Assembly (NCBI GenBank): GCA_910584435.1
Contig: CAJUAP010000019.1
Location: 9,599 to 66,995 of the forward strand
Source: an uncultured Acetatifactor sp.
GTDB taxonomy: Bacteria > Bacillota > Clostridia > Lachnospirales > Lachnospiraceae
Direction of reading: 5' to 3'
DNA: 57,397 nt
In this document: piece after piece, positions 35,239-42,860 of the stretch
Position numbering within the stretch: position 1 is the stretch's first letter
Layout: each line of letters opens with the position of its first letter
The notes under the pieces: model-generated
The model's database searches: none
Seen by the model: only the letters and a program-made list of their open reading frames with translations
What the model was told of the DNA's origin: nothing
Program-made: the position numbers and the translations under genes

Positions 35239-35598
35239 TCACATGAATTTCTTCACCAATTCCACTACCTCCTCTACCACTTCAGTATTACCTTTTTGTA
35301 TCTCATCCACCACGCAGGTTTCCATATGCCCCTGCAGAACCAGAGATGCAAAAGACTTCAATGCGCTCTCCACCGCTGCCACCTGAATGAGAATATCTCC
35401 GCAATAACGATTTTCATCCAGCATTTTTCCGATGCCGTTCAACTGTCCAACCATTCGGCTCAGACGATTTTTCATTTGCTTCAGCTCCTGCTCTTCCCTG
35501 GGCGCTGCCTTTTTATGGCGGCAGCATGCTTCTTCTGAAGACTGCTTTCCGTTCCTCGATTCCTGATTCGCAGCATTTTCCATCATATCTTCTGACAT
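35239..35598 (-). CDS. csoR: Copper-sensing repressor CsoR family
   Basis: A 119-residue all-helical repressor of the CsoR/RcnR family. Copper-ligand positions match CsoR: Cys in NRYCGDIL, then His and Cys in GHMETC (C...H-x3-C). The N-terminal 35 residues contain an extra CCRH segment not in most CsoR proteins, possibly a metal site. Start at 35598 follows AAGGGAG; a GTG 15 bp upstream is less good. It precedes copA by 90 bp and two palindromic operators lie upstream, so copper-responsive derepression of csoR-copA is expected. Confidence 0.93.
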   Translation of the reverse strand: MSEDMMENAANQESRNGKQSSEEACCRHKKAAPREEQELKQMKNRLSRMVGQLNGIGKMLDENRYCGDILIQVAAVESALKSFASLVLQGHMETCVVDEIQKGNTEVVEEVVELVKKFM

Positions 35599-35626
35599 GT
35601 TTTCTCCCTTCACTAATAAATGTAAT

Positions 35627-35673
35627 ATACCCCCTGACGGTATTTTTACTCATCTTATACCCCTGTGGGGTAT
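35627..35673. promoter_or_regulatory. Two CsoR-type operators
   Basis: ATACCCCTGTGGGGTAT (35657-35673) is the classic CsoR palindrome; ATACCCCCTGACGGTAT (35627-35643) is a weaker second copy 30 bp nearer the csoR start. This placement should shut off csoR-copA without copper. Confidence 0.9.
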
Positions 35674-35811
35674 TTGTCAAGTATTAAAATTTTAAGCATT
35701 GCCGGAAATATACATGGCGCGAAAAAGGAGGCCGCGCTTTTCCGGCTCTTCCGTTATACATACTTTTTCAATCGTTTTGAGGGAAAAAAGCACAATGTTA
35801 ATTTGCGTTGC

Positions 35812-35840
35812 TTGCGGCAACAGCACATTTAGGCTATAAT
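35812..35840 (+). promoter_or_regulatory. Promoter of the XRE-family gene
   Basis: TTGCGG (35812-35817), 17-bp spacer and a perfect TATAAT (35835-35840), 30 bp before the start codon at 35870. Confidence 0.8.
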
Positions 35841-35869
35841 ATGTGCAGAACAGAAAGGAGTTTGGACAT

Positions 35870-36394
35870 ATGTTTAGTGAAAATCTGAAAAAGATTCGGA
35901 AAGAAAAAGGGCTTTCTCAAGAGGCACTTTCAGAAAAATTGAACATTGTACGGCAGACCATTTCAAAATGGGAGAAAGGTTTATCAATACCAGATGGGGA
36001 TATGCTTATTACACTATCACAGGTTTTGGAAATACCTGTGGAAACTTTGCTCGGGACTAATGGCACACTGGAAAATAAGGATGCTGTCAATCAAGCAATC
36101 CAACTCCAAATAATAAATAGTCTTTTAGAAAACTCTAATCGCGGAGGTGCTAAAATGTCTGGAATGATGCTGATAGGTGTGTTTATCTCAATAATTGGTA
36201 CATTCTTTTCCGTTGCTCTAATGACATTAGCAACGGTTAATGATGTAAGAATGAATGGAGAAGTTGGAATTTGGGGGTTACTTAGAGGATATGGCGTAAT
36301 GGACTTTTTTGTTATCTCCATCGCTGCTATTATTCTCGGAATTATTATTCTCGGAATTGGCATTTACCTAAAGCAGAAAAAAGAAAAGCAGTAA
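35870..36394 (+). CDS. XRE-family regulator with membrane-anchored C-terminus
   Basis: A 174-residue protein. The N-terminus is a Cro/CI-type helix-turn-helix (ENLKKIRKEKGLSQEALSEKLNIVRQTISKWEKGLSIPD); the C-terminal part has two hydrophobic segments (MMLIGVFISIIGTFFSVALM and FFVISIAAIILGIIILGIGI) and ends in a basic tail. Membrane-anchored regulators like this often respond to envelope signals; target unknown. The start at 35870 has AAAGGAG nine bases upstream; strong promoter. It is noticeably more AT-rich than neighbours, which suggests recent gain. Two hairpins follow. Confidence 0.87.
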   Translation: MFSENLKKIRKEKGLSQEALSEKLNIVRQTISKWEKGLSIPDGDMLITLSQVLEIPVETLLGTNGTLENKDAVNQAIQLQIINSLLENSNRGGAKMSGMMLIGVFISIIGTFFSVALMTLATVNDVRMNGEVGIWGLLRGYGVMDFFVISIAAIILGIIILGIGIYLKQKKEKQ

Positions 36395-36402
36395 ACATGC
36401 TG

Positions 36403-36436
36403 CCATCCAACGGCATATAAAAAACCCGTTGGATGG
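36403..36436. terminator. Hairpin after the XRE gene
   Basis: CCATCCAACGG (36403-36413) and CCGTTGGATGG (36426-36436) form an 11-bp stem. The T-run is not next to it, so terminator function is only likely. Confidence 0.5.
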
Positions 36437-36477
36437 GCGGCTGTCTATTAACGCGCTCCAAACGAAAATGAACACCA

Positions 36478-36519
36478 AACGGCGGTTTTGAAACAACGGA
36501 TTTCAAGACCGCCGTTTTC
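36478..36519 (+). terminator. Second hairpin terminator after the XRE gene
   Basis: AACGGCGGT (36478-36486) pairs with ACCGCCGTT (36508-36516), extended inward by TTGAAA/TTTCAA, and followed by a short T-run (TTTTCTT). Good intrinsic-terminator shape for the plus strand. Confidence 0.65.
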
Positions 36520-36664
36520 TTATAACTGCAAATATGGTTCATTGCGCAGGAAAAACAGCATGCCTCTTCTTCCGGCTGTTGTCTGTTATAAGAGAATTAT
36601 ACTTCAACATCGTATTTTATTATCCACCCAGTCAAAAACCGGGATTACACTAATGCCGGTAAGC

Positions 36665-37306
36665 TTACATTTGGTATGCAGCCTTGGCACAGAACGGTTC
36701 CCTCACCTGAAGAATTTCTTCCCCTGTCTTCACCCGTTCCCCTGCCATCATCTGCACAGCTCCCCCATAAGCACAGCTTTCCACACAGATAGAAACCTCT
36801 GCGGAAGCGCCTTCCGCCTCTAAGCCTTCCCTGTCAAATTCCAGAAGCAGTTTTCCTTTGGCCACCACCTCATTCTGAACTATTCTGGGACGATAATGAC
36901 GCACCGCCAGCTCATCCTTTGTGTCACCGACCTGAATATAAAGTTCTGTCCCAAATTCTGTGATAAACATAAACGCATTTCCCATTGGAAACAAACGGGT
37001 GATTTTACCTGCTGCAGGCGCATACAGCTTATCGCCTTCCGGATGAATGACAATCGTTGAATGCTCTCCTTCTTCACACGCTGTCACTTCTCCAGATACA
37101 GGGCTGCCCACAGACCATCTCCTCATATCTTCCATTATCCGTCGGTTCCGTCCTTTACGTCCTCTTTTCATGCCCTCTTCTGCAGCGGCATCAGAATTAT
37201 CCTCCGCTTCTCCTGCTGCTTCCGAATTCTGTCCATACATGGATACCCTGCCCAGCATAAATCCCAGCATTGCAGCTGTTACCGCCCACATAACACCCAA
37301 TACCAT
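36665..37306 (-). CDS. Membrane-anchored PTS EIIA-like protein lacking catalytic histidines
   Basis: A 213-residue protein with an N-terminal membrane helix (VLGVMWAVTAAMLGFML), an acidic/basic linker and a C-terminal glucose-type EIIA fold (VGSPVSGEVTACEEG, YAPAAGKITRLFP, FITEFGTELYIQVGD, VAKGKLLLEFDREGL). In EIIA-Glc the active-site histidines lie in NHAF and ELFVHFG. Here the corresponding residues are Asn110 (GNAF) and Gln125 (ELYIQVG), so phosphotransfer is not expected. Together with the membrane anchor this points to a binding or scaffold role. The start at 37306 has GGAGG upstream. No PTS genes nearby. Confidence 0.82.
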   Translation of the reverse strand: MVLGVMWAVTAAMLGFMLGRVSMYGQNSEAAGEAEDNSDAAAEEGMKRGRKGRNRRIMEDMRRWSVGSPVSGEVTACEEGEHSTIVIHPEGDKLYAPAAGKITRLFPMGNAFMFITEFGTELYIQVGDTKDELAVRHYRPRIVQNEVVAKGKLLLEFDREGLEAEGASAEVSICVESCAYGGAVQMMAGERVKTGEEILQVREPFCAKAAYQM

Positions 37307-37399
37307 ACAAACTACCTCCGCTTTCTTCTAAAATTTATTCCAAGCATTCCCTTTTTTGAAAATAATATACAAATTTGCCTAAAAAGTAATAAAAAAATA

Positions 37400-37429
37400 T
37401 TGACAATTATCCAAAGATAATGTTATACT
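37400..37429 (+). promoter_or_regulatory. Promoter of the cold-shock gene
   Basis: TTGACA (37400-37405) and TATACT (37424-37429) with an 18-bp spacer (or TTATAC with 17). The transcript would start at about 37435 and carry a leader of roughly 145 nt. Confidence 0.75.
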
Positions 37430-37437
37430 CTTATCGT

Positions 37438-37535
37438 ATTCTAAAAGAAAGTCATTGAACTCGCATATTTTTGTAAGTCATTGTCTTGATAATGATTTAC
37501 AAAAATATGCGATTTTTTGCCTTACGTTTTAGAAT
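37438..37535 (+). promoter_or_regulatory. Structured 5' leader of the cold-shock gene
   Basis: Two nested stems: outer ATTCTAAAA (37438-37446) with TTTTAGAAT (37527-37535); inner TCGCATATTTTTGTAA (37461-37476) with TTACAAAAATATGCGA (37497-37512), a perfect 16-bp stem, followed by a T-run (37513-37518). The T-run could act as an attenuator when the inner stem alone forms. Long structured leaders regulate cold-shock genes in other bacteria; the mechanism here is inference. Confidence 0.75.
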
Positions 37536-37580
37536 CAGCAACAATACTATTTTAACACACTTTTCTAAAGGAGGTGCCAA

Positions 37581-37796
37581 ATGAACAACGGTACAGTCAA
37601 ATGGTTTAACGCACAAAAGGGCTATGGTTTCATTACCAACGATGCCAATGGCGAGGAAGTATTCGTACATTTCTCCGCAATCAATGCTGATGGCTTCAAA
37701 TCTTTGGAAGAAGGCCAGAAGGTTACTTTTGATACAGAGTGTGACCCTCAGAACAGCAGCAAGATCAGAGCTACCAATGTTACTGTAGTGGCTTAA
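37581..37796 (+). CDS. Cold-shock domain protein (Csp)
   Basis: A 71-residue single cold-shock domain protein that binds single-stranded RNA/DNA and acts as an RNA chaperone. RNP1 is KGYGFI and RNP2 is VFVHF; start GTVKWFNAQKG and end RATNVTVV match the family. Excellent ribosome site (AAAGGAGGTG). It has its own promoter, a 145-nt structured leader and a clean intrinsic terminator, so it is a stand-alone unit. Confidence 0.97.
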   Translation: MNNGTVKWFNAQKGYGFITNDANGEEVFVHFSAINADGFKSLEEGQKVTFDTECDPQNSSKIRATNVTVVA

Positions 37797-37825
37797 TTGC
37801 GCTTGACAACCAACACAAATCAAAT

Positions 37826-37863
37826 AGGAGACCGGGGCTGAATAACCGGTCTCCTGTTTTTTT
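37826..37863 (+). terminator. Intrinsic terminator of the cold-shock gene
   Basis: AGGAGACCGG (37826-37835) pairs with CCGGTCTCCT (37846-37855) and a run of T follows (37857-37863). Confidence 0.92.
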
Positions 37864-37960
37864 ATTGCCATAACTGCTGCATATTTACAGCTCCTCTGCC
37901 GCTGGCTGACACCCTTCCGGACATGACGCGAACCGGATGCTGTAAACCATTCTATCTTCA

Positions 37961-38111
37961 CATTGCCCGGCAGCCAGGAATTCATACATCCCCTCTGCGT
38001 CTGTGCATTACCCGCTGACCAGGAATTCATTTGCCTTCTCCCTATCATACTTCCGCGAATCAGTCCTGTGCATTACCTGGTCACCAGGAAGTCATGTTCC
38101 CTCTGCGCCTG
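37961..38111. repeat. Imperfect repeats of the lipoprotein gene 3' end
   Basis: Three copies of a block with CCAGGAATTCAT-like core (about 37961-38003, 38003-38034 and 38069-38111), two downstream of and one spanning the stop codon of the TPR lipoprotein gene. Each carries a GCATTACC or CATTGCCC start and a TCTGCG(T/C)CTG end in the complete ones. Function unknown. Confidence 0.75.
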
Positions 38112-39119
38112 CGCATCATCGGGATAATTCTTCAGATAATTCTCTATCAGTTCAAGCGCCCGCTTATATTCCCCCAAATACTCATATGCCACGATTTCAT
38201 TAAAGGACAATGTCTGCATCATGGTTGTATTTTCAAGCTGCATCCCTGCCTGAAACGCTTCCAATGCCTTCTGGTAATCCCCTCTTGTCAATTCACAAAG
38301 CCCCAATTGATTATACATTTCAGCATTGCCCGCATTATTAGCCAAATAGCTGTTATAGACATTCGCGGCATAATTATAATCGCCGGTTGCCTCATAAGCC
38401 CTGCCCAGATAAAGATAGCTTTCCGCACCTCCCTGCTCTTTCGCATCTTCCAGCGCAATATACGCATTCTGATAATCCCCCAGATAATAATAGATACGGC
38501 CTTTGACATACTGATTCATCTGTTTGTCGTCTGACAACAATGCCGTTCTCAAATACTCCTGCCCAATATCACGATACCCTGCATAATCAAGCACCTGGTA
38601 AATCTGTATCAGCCTGTCATAATTCTTCGGTTCCATGGCAATGACCTTCTCGAAGTCTTCCTTGGCTCCCTCATAATTACTTAATGCAATTCTCACATTT
38701 CCCCGCAGGAAATAGGCGTCCACTTCTTCGGAACGCAGCGTCAGAATAGCATTATAGGCACTTTCCGCCTCCACAAACATGCCATTCTTACTATAAGCAG
38801 CCGCCAAATAGTAATTCAGGTCGAAATCCACATTCTCCACCAGCCCATTGCTTGCCGCCAGAGAAGCCTCCAAAAAAGAAATCGCCTGGTCATAATCCGT
38901 CAGCCCCATATAGGCAATTCCTCTGGCTCTGTTGATTAGCCGCATATTCTCACCGGCCTCTTCCGCACTGTTTAACTGCTCCAGCGCACCTTCGTAATCC
39001 AGCCCCTGAATCTTAAGCATTGCTTCCTGCGTCTTCTCCCCCGTCCCGCCGCAGCCTGTAAGCAGCATTGCCAGCAATAAGCCTGCTGCCATGCAGTTTC
39101 TTTTGTTATTCCTAATCAA
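38073..39119 (-). CDS. TPR-repeat lipoprotein
   Basis: A 348-residue exported lipoprotein. The signal peptide (MIRNNKRNCMAAGLLLAMLLTGC) has a lipobox LLTGC, so Cys is lipidated and the protein anchored outside the membrane. The rest is tetratricopeptide repeats (for example AYFLRGNVRIALSNYEGAKEDFEKVIAMEP, AESYLYLGRAYEATGDYNYAANVYNSYL, AEMYNQLGLCELTRGDYQKALEAFQ), suited to protein-protein contacts. The start is a TTG at 39119, with AGGAGAGG upstream, chosen because it completes the signal peptide. Preceded by copy D of the leader element and by mscL. Its 3' end has been duplicated downstream. Confidence 0.88.
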   Translation of the reverse strand: MIRNNKRNCMAAGLLLAMLLTGCGGTGEKTQEAMLKIQGLDYEGALEQLNSAEEAGENMRLINRARGIAYMGLTDYDQAISFLEASLAASNGLVENVDFDLNYYLAAAYSKNGMFVEAESAYNAILTLRSEEVDAYFLRGNVRIALSNYEGAKEDFEKVIAMEPKNYDRLIQIYQVLDYAGYRDIGQEYLRTALLSDDKQMNQYVKGRIYYYLGDYQNAYIALEDAKEQGGAESYLYLGRAYEATGDYNYAANVYNSYLANNAGNAEMYNQLGLCELTRGDYQKALEAFQAGMQLENTTMMQTLSFNEIVAYEYLGEYKRALELIENYLKNYPDDAQAQREHDFLVTR

Positions 39120-39172
39120 TGAGTCCGCCTCTCCTTCTCTCGCTGTATTTCCTGCAGAAATCCTTCTCTTTT

Positions 39173-39234
39173 CCTATTTTAAGTCCCGCACCTGCTGTTA
39201 AAATTTCCTCTTGACATTTCTCAGCCGGACTATT
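39173..39234 (-). repeat. AATAGTCC...AATAGG leader element, copy D (short)
   Basis: Minus strand: AATAGTCCGGCTGAGAAATG (39234-) to AATAGG (39173). The end near mscL is inside the stop codon of that gene (TAG at 39232-39230), and the other end lies about 55 bp from the lipoprotein start. Only the two ends resemble the longer copies. Confidence 0.65.
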
Positions 39235-39727
39235 CCGCCTCCACGCAATCCTCTGTCTTCTCATCCTCATCCAAATGCGATGTGCAGTGAGGACATCTGA
39301 CGGCTTCCAGCGGAATATCGCTGAGACAGAAAGGACATTTTTTCGTAGTTGGTTTCGCCGGCGTCTGTTCCTTTGCATTTTTTTCTTCCAGCTTCTTCAT
39401 TCTGTCTCCCACGGCATTAATACCTTTGATCAGGCAGAAAATAACCAAAGCAGTAATCAGAAAATTAATTACTGCAGTAATGAAATTTCCATAACAAAGC
39501 ACCGGAGCATTTTCTCCTTTGCCCAAAGCCACTGACAGGAACCCGAAATCCGTCCCGCCAAACAGTCCCAATATGGGTGTCAAAATATCCTGATTCAGGG
39601 ATGTCACAATTGAAGTAAAAGCGCCTCCCACAATCACACCAACTGCCATATCCAGCACATTACCCCTGGTAATAAATTTCTTGAACTCCGCTATAAATCC
39701 CCTGCCTTTCTCCACATTCTTTCCCAT
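39230..39727 (-). CDS. mscL: Large-conductance mechanosensitive channel MscL with zinc-ribbon tail
   Basis: A 165-residue MscL: N-terminal helix, TM1 with RGNVLDMAVGVIVGGAFTSIV, periplasmic loop and TM2 with NFLITALVIFCLI, opening under membrane tension to release solutes. After the usual C-terminal helix (MKKLEEK) comes an extra CPFCLSDIPLEAVRCPHC zinc ribbon (CxxC...CxxC), not in E. coli MscL. Start ATG at 39727, with AGGAG upstream. Upstream of the TPR lipoprotein on the same strand. Stop codon is inside leader element D. Confidence 0.95.
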   Translation of the reverse strand: MGKNVEKGRGFIAEFKKFITRGNVLDMAVGVIVGGAFTSIVTSLNQDILTPILGLFGGTDFGFLSVALGKGENAPVLCYGNFITAVINFLITALVIFCLIKGINAVGDRMKKLEEKNAKEQTPAKPTTKKCPFCLSDIPLEAVRCPHCTSHLDEDEKTEDCVEAE

Positions 39728-39894
39728 ATCTCATTCTCCTCTCTTCTGCTTTCTAAGATTCCTTTCAGCTTCCTTACTATAAAAATCCCACCGCAATGAC
39801 GGCATGGCAAATTTTCTCATACCATCATATCACAGGAAATCTCCAACCACAATACATTTATGTACTTGCCCGTTGAGAAAATTTAGTATATACT

Positions 39895-39929
39895 GTAACA
39901 GTTCAGACAAAAAAGCACAGAACTGTTAC
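39895..39929. repeat. GTAACAGTTCAG hairpin repeat, solo copy
   Basis: GTAACAGTTC (39895-39904) pairs with GAACTGTTAC (39920-39929) around a loop with AGACAAAAAAGCACA. Between mscL and the DUF4317 gene. Confidence 0.9.
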
Positions 39930-39999
39930 AACAAAATACAATCCGGCTGCTCCATACAGATTTCCAAATACATGGAAGCAGGCCAAATGAGGTATCATT

Positions 40000-41235
40000 A
40001 TGACAAAACAGGAAATAGCAGAACTCAAAAAACTTCTGACACCAAAGAACTGCTCCCTCACCCGCATCTGCGGCTGCTATGTGGACGGAGAGAAAAACAA
40101 GAAAACAGAATTTAAGCAGGCATTTCTGGCGCTTCCCGAAGAGGAAATGTTCAAATATTTTGAAATTCTCAGGAAAACCCTCTCCGGCTCCCTGGGCAAA
40201 AATCTGCTGACCCTGGAATTTCCTCTGAAATCCAGTGCCATATTTGACGCCGCTCCCCCTGCGGAAGCAAATAACCCGGCCGATTCCGGCAGCAGCATTG
40301 CGGATTCCCCTTCCACAGAACCGCCGGAATCCCCCCAGGGATTTCTGCTGCGTTTACGGGACAGCAAACTAAAGGACGATGCCTTGCTGGAAGAATTCTA
40401 TGACAAAGTCATTGAAAGCTATGAATACGTGGGAAATTATCTGATCCTGCTGGTGCATGACGTCTATGATGTGCCGGGCAAGACTACTGACGGAATCGAC
40501 ATGGAGGACGCCTCCGATGAAGTATATGAATACATACTATGCGCTATCTGCCCTGTGGAACTGTCCAAACCGGGCTTAAGCTATAATCCGGAAGAGAATG
40601 CCTTTCAGAACCGCATCCGGGACTGGGTGGTCTCCCTGCCTGAGACAGGCTTCCTGTTTCCTGCGTTTCATGACAGAAGCACAGACATCCACAGCCTCCT
40701 CTATTATGCCAAGGATGCCGAAGAATTGCGGGAAAGCTTCGTGGAACCGCTGTTTGGCTGCCCCCTCCCCCTTTCTGCAGGCAATCAGAAGGAAACATTT
40801 CAGGCCATCATAGAGGAATCCCTGGGAGAAGACTGCGATATTGAGACGGTGAAAAATATCCACGGCAGACTGAACGAGCTTGCGGAAGAACACAAGGAAT
40901 CGCCCGAACCTCTCATTCTGGACAAAAACGAAGTCAAGACCATTCTGGCCGACAGCGGTGTTGCCAATGAAAGGCTCTCTGATTTCGACCAGCTCTATGA
41001 CAATACTGCCGGAGAAACCACATCCCTGCTTATGAACAATGTAATCAATGCCCGCACCTTTGAAGTGAAAACGCCGGATATCGTCATCAAGGTAAACCCG
41101 GAACGTACAGACTTAATCGAAACGCGTACTATTGACGGCCGGGAATGCCTTGTCATAGAATTAGACGGCGATGTGGAGGTAAACGGCATCTCCGTACATA
41201 CCGCCGCTATCTCCCAAGCCGAATCACCTGCTTGA
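40000..41235 (+). CDS. DUF4317 family protein
   Basis: A 411-residue protein of the DUF4317 family, recognised from MTKQEIAELKKLLTPKNCSLTRICGCYVDGEK and from the C-terminal end (VKVNPERTDLIETRTIDGR). Common in Clostridia, function not established. No signal peptide or membrane segment. The GAGGT before the ATG is a fair ribosome site. The 3' end overlaps the convergent gene below by 29 bp. Confidence 0.9.
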   Translation: MTKQEIAELKKLLTPKNCSLTRICGCYVDGEKNKKTEFKQAFLALPEEEMFKYFEILRKTLSGSLGKNLLTLEFPLKSSAIFDAAPPAEANNPADSGSSIADSPSTEPPESPQGFLLRLRDSKLKDDALLEEFYDKVIESYEYVGNYLILLVHDVYDVPGKTTDGIDMEDASDEVYEYILCAICPVELSKPGLSYNPEENAFQNRIRDWVVSLPETGFLFPAFHDRSTDIHSLLYYAKDAEELRESFVEPLFGCPLPLSAGNQKETFQAIIEESLGEDCDIETVKNIHGRLNELAEEHKESPEPLILDKNEVKTILADSGVANERLSDFDQLYDNTAGETTSLLMNNVINARTFEVKTPDIVIKVNPERTDLIETRTIDGRECLVIELDGDVEVNGISVHTAAISQAESPA

Positions 41236-42721
41236 TATCCTCCAGTACCCAGGGATAGTATGAAGTCAGATTGGAATCCCTGGGTACTGCCCATAACAGA
41301 AAACAGACAAACATGGTTCCCAGCGCCCCATATGACAATCCCCAGCTCAACCTTCGCCTGAATTTCACAGAGGCGCTCTCATATGCCGTTCCCATGACAA
41401 GAAAGCAGAGCAGACCCATCAGCCAGTAAATATCCATATGATACCTTTCATTGACAATAGGACTCCACAAAATCTCTATTACGGTGATTAGAAACGGCAG
41501 AACCGTCAAAACAATGGTAAAATTCCACAATCCCTGGCTCTTCAGTTTTCTTCTGACTTTTTCCTGCGCTAACCCGAAGAATCCGCAGAAGAACACAGGA
41601 AAATTAATCAGCACGCCATTGTGTGAAAGGTAAGGAAATGCTTCATCCAATGGTGCATATGATATAAAGCTGGTAAACACGCCGTTTATCATTTCAAACA
41701 ACAATGACTTGGAAAATCCAAACCCATAGGCAGTCTGATCATTGGTGGTGAGCTGGTACGCCTGTCCGAATTCAAAAGGATTGTCAAATCTGGCATAATT
41801 ATAAGCCATGAGCAATCCGCCCACAACAACATACGGCAGGGCGGCAAACAGGAGCCTGCCAGCCAGCTTCCTGTTACATTTTCTGCTGTGCAGATATTGT
41901 ATTAAGAGAGGAACCGCCAGCAGATTCGCCAGCGCCACAGGCGGCCTGCAGCCGAATGCCAACGCCCCCAGTATACTTCCCAGAAACGCATAGCGTATAC
42001 ATTTTCTGTCATCCTCCCCATCCCATACACTCTTAAAAAAGAAGTACAGGCTCCATATCTCCATGCACAGCCCCGCCGTGATAGCCGTTGCATATAACGC
42101 CGGCGCCGCAATGCTGTACCAGATGCTGGCCATTGCAAATGCCGCCGACAGCATCAAATACAATGCAAGCGAAATCCTGGGGAAGAATTTCTTAGCCAGC
42201 AGATAAAATAACGCAAAAATTCCTATGATAAAGACTGCAACGAATATCTGCGTTGCATGATAGGTAGTCAGACTCTCGCCCGTGATCACCCGATAGGGCA
42301 GGAAGAGCAGAAAAACAGGCACAACTCCAAAATACATATAGTAATGCCCCTGATAAAATGCATGATCCCAGTGATAATCCACTCCCAGTTCATCCCTCAT
42401 GTCACGGTCATAAGGATTGTCCATGGCAAGCAATTTGGGATCAACCTCGTAATCCATATAGAGATGCCCCTGCAGAATGGATTCTGTCAGCACCTCGTAT
42501 TGGTTTCTGTGTTCGGGAATATCACCGTTCCAGACAGGACAAAGCCCCATGGGAAGAATGCATATCATAATAATTCCCAGCAGCACAGCCACAGACAGCG
42601 CCTTTTCGGGAACTGCCATTGTCTCTATGGACAAAGTATGTAAACGCGACTTAAGGCGCAGGGAATACAAAACAGCAAAGATAACTCCCCAGCATAAAAC
42701 ACCCAATATCAAGTATGCCAT
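41207..42721 (-). CDS. Polytopic membrane protein, glycosyltransferase-39-like
   Basis: A 505-residue protein with an estimated ten or more membrane segments. The pattern (long hydrophobic segments, DYHWDHAFYQGHYYMYFGV in a large extracytoplasmic loop, GCRPPVALANLLAVPLLI, then ERYHMDIYWLMGLLCFLV) resembles family-39-type or ArnT/PMT-like glycosyltransferases or their membrane relatives. The Asp/His-rich loop (ELGVDYHWDHAF) may hold a catalytic residue. Start ATG at 42721 with GGGAGG upstream; longer frames to 42976 run through a structured gap. It follows the GGDEF-EAL gene after a hairpin. Substrate unknown. Confidence 0.75.
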   Translation of the reverse strand: MAYLILGVLCWGVIFAVLYSLRLKSRLHTLSIETMAVPEKALSVAVLLGIIMICILPMGLCPVWNGDIPEHRNQYEVLTESILQGHLYMDYEVDPKLLAMDNPYDRDMRDELGVDYHWDHAFYQGHYYMYFGVVPVFLLFLPYRVITGESLTTYHATQIFVAVFIIGIFALFYLLAKKFFPRISLALYLMLSAAFAMASIWYSIAAPALYATAITAGLCMEIWSLYFFFKSVWDGEDDRKCIRYAFLGSILGALAFGCRPPVALANLLAVPLLIQYLHSRKCNRKLAGRLLFAALPYVVVGGLLMAYNYARFDNPFEFGQAYQLTTNDQTAYGFGFSKSLLFEMINGVFTSFISYAPLDEAFPYLSHNGVLINFPVFFCGFFGLAQEKVRRKLKSQGLWNFTIVLTVLPFLITVIEILWSPIVNERYHMDIYWLMGLLCFLVMGTAYESASVKFRRRLSWGLSYGALGTMFVCFLLWAVPRDSNLTSYYPWVLEDIKQVIRLGR

Positions 42722-42756
42722 AATTCTTATTTCCTCCCATACCGGCCCAGGCTTAT

Positions 42757-42819
42757 ACTGCAGACCGCCAGGATTTACAATGATGCTTCTGGAAAAGTAC
42801 CCGGCTAGCGGTCTGCAGT
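42757..42819 (-). other. 12-bp hairpin in EAL-membrane protein gap
   Basis: ACTGCAGACCGC (42757-42768) pairs with GCGGTCTGCAGT (42808-42819). A 7-bp alternative pair (ATTTACA near 42773, TGTAAAT near 42830) would conflict with it. No T-run follows. It could be a regulatory or processing element for the downstream gene; no match to the c-di-GMP riboswitch seen. Confidence 0.6.
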
Positions 42820-42860
42820 CAGAATGGACTGTAAATTTAACCGATGCGCAGTATATATTA

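Noticed and set aside
37497..38048. Minus-strand open frame of 183 aa over the cold-shock gene
   Set aside because: Covers the cold-shock gene, its leader and the terminator in antisense and has no ribosome site.
42722..42860. c-di-GMP riboswitch before the membrane-protein gene
   Set aside because: No GEMM-I/II consensus in the sequence, only a simple hairpin.
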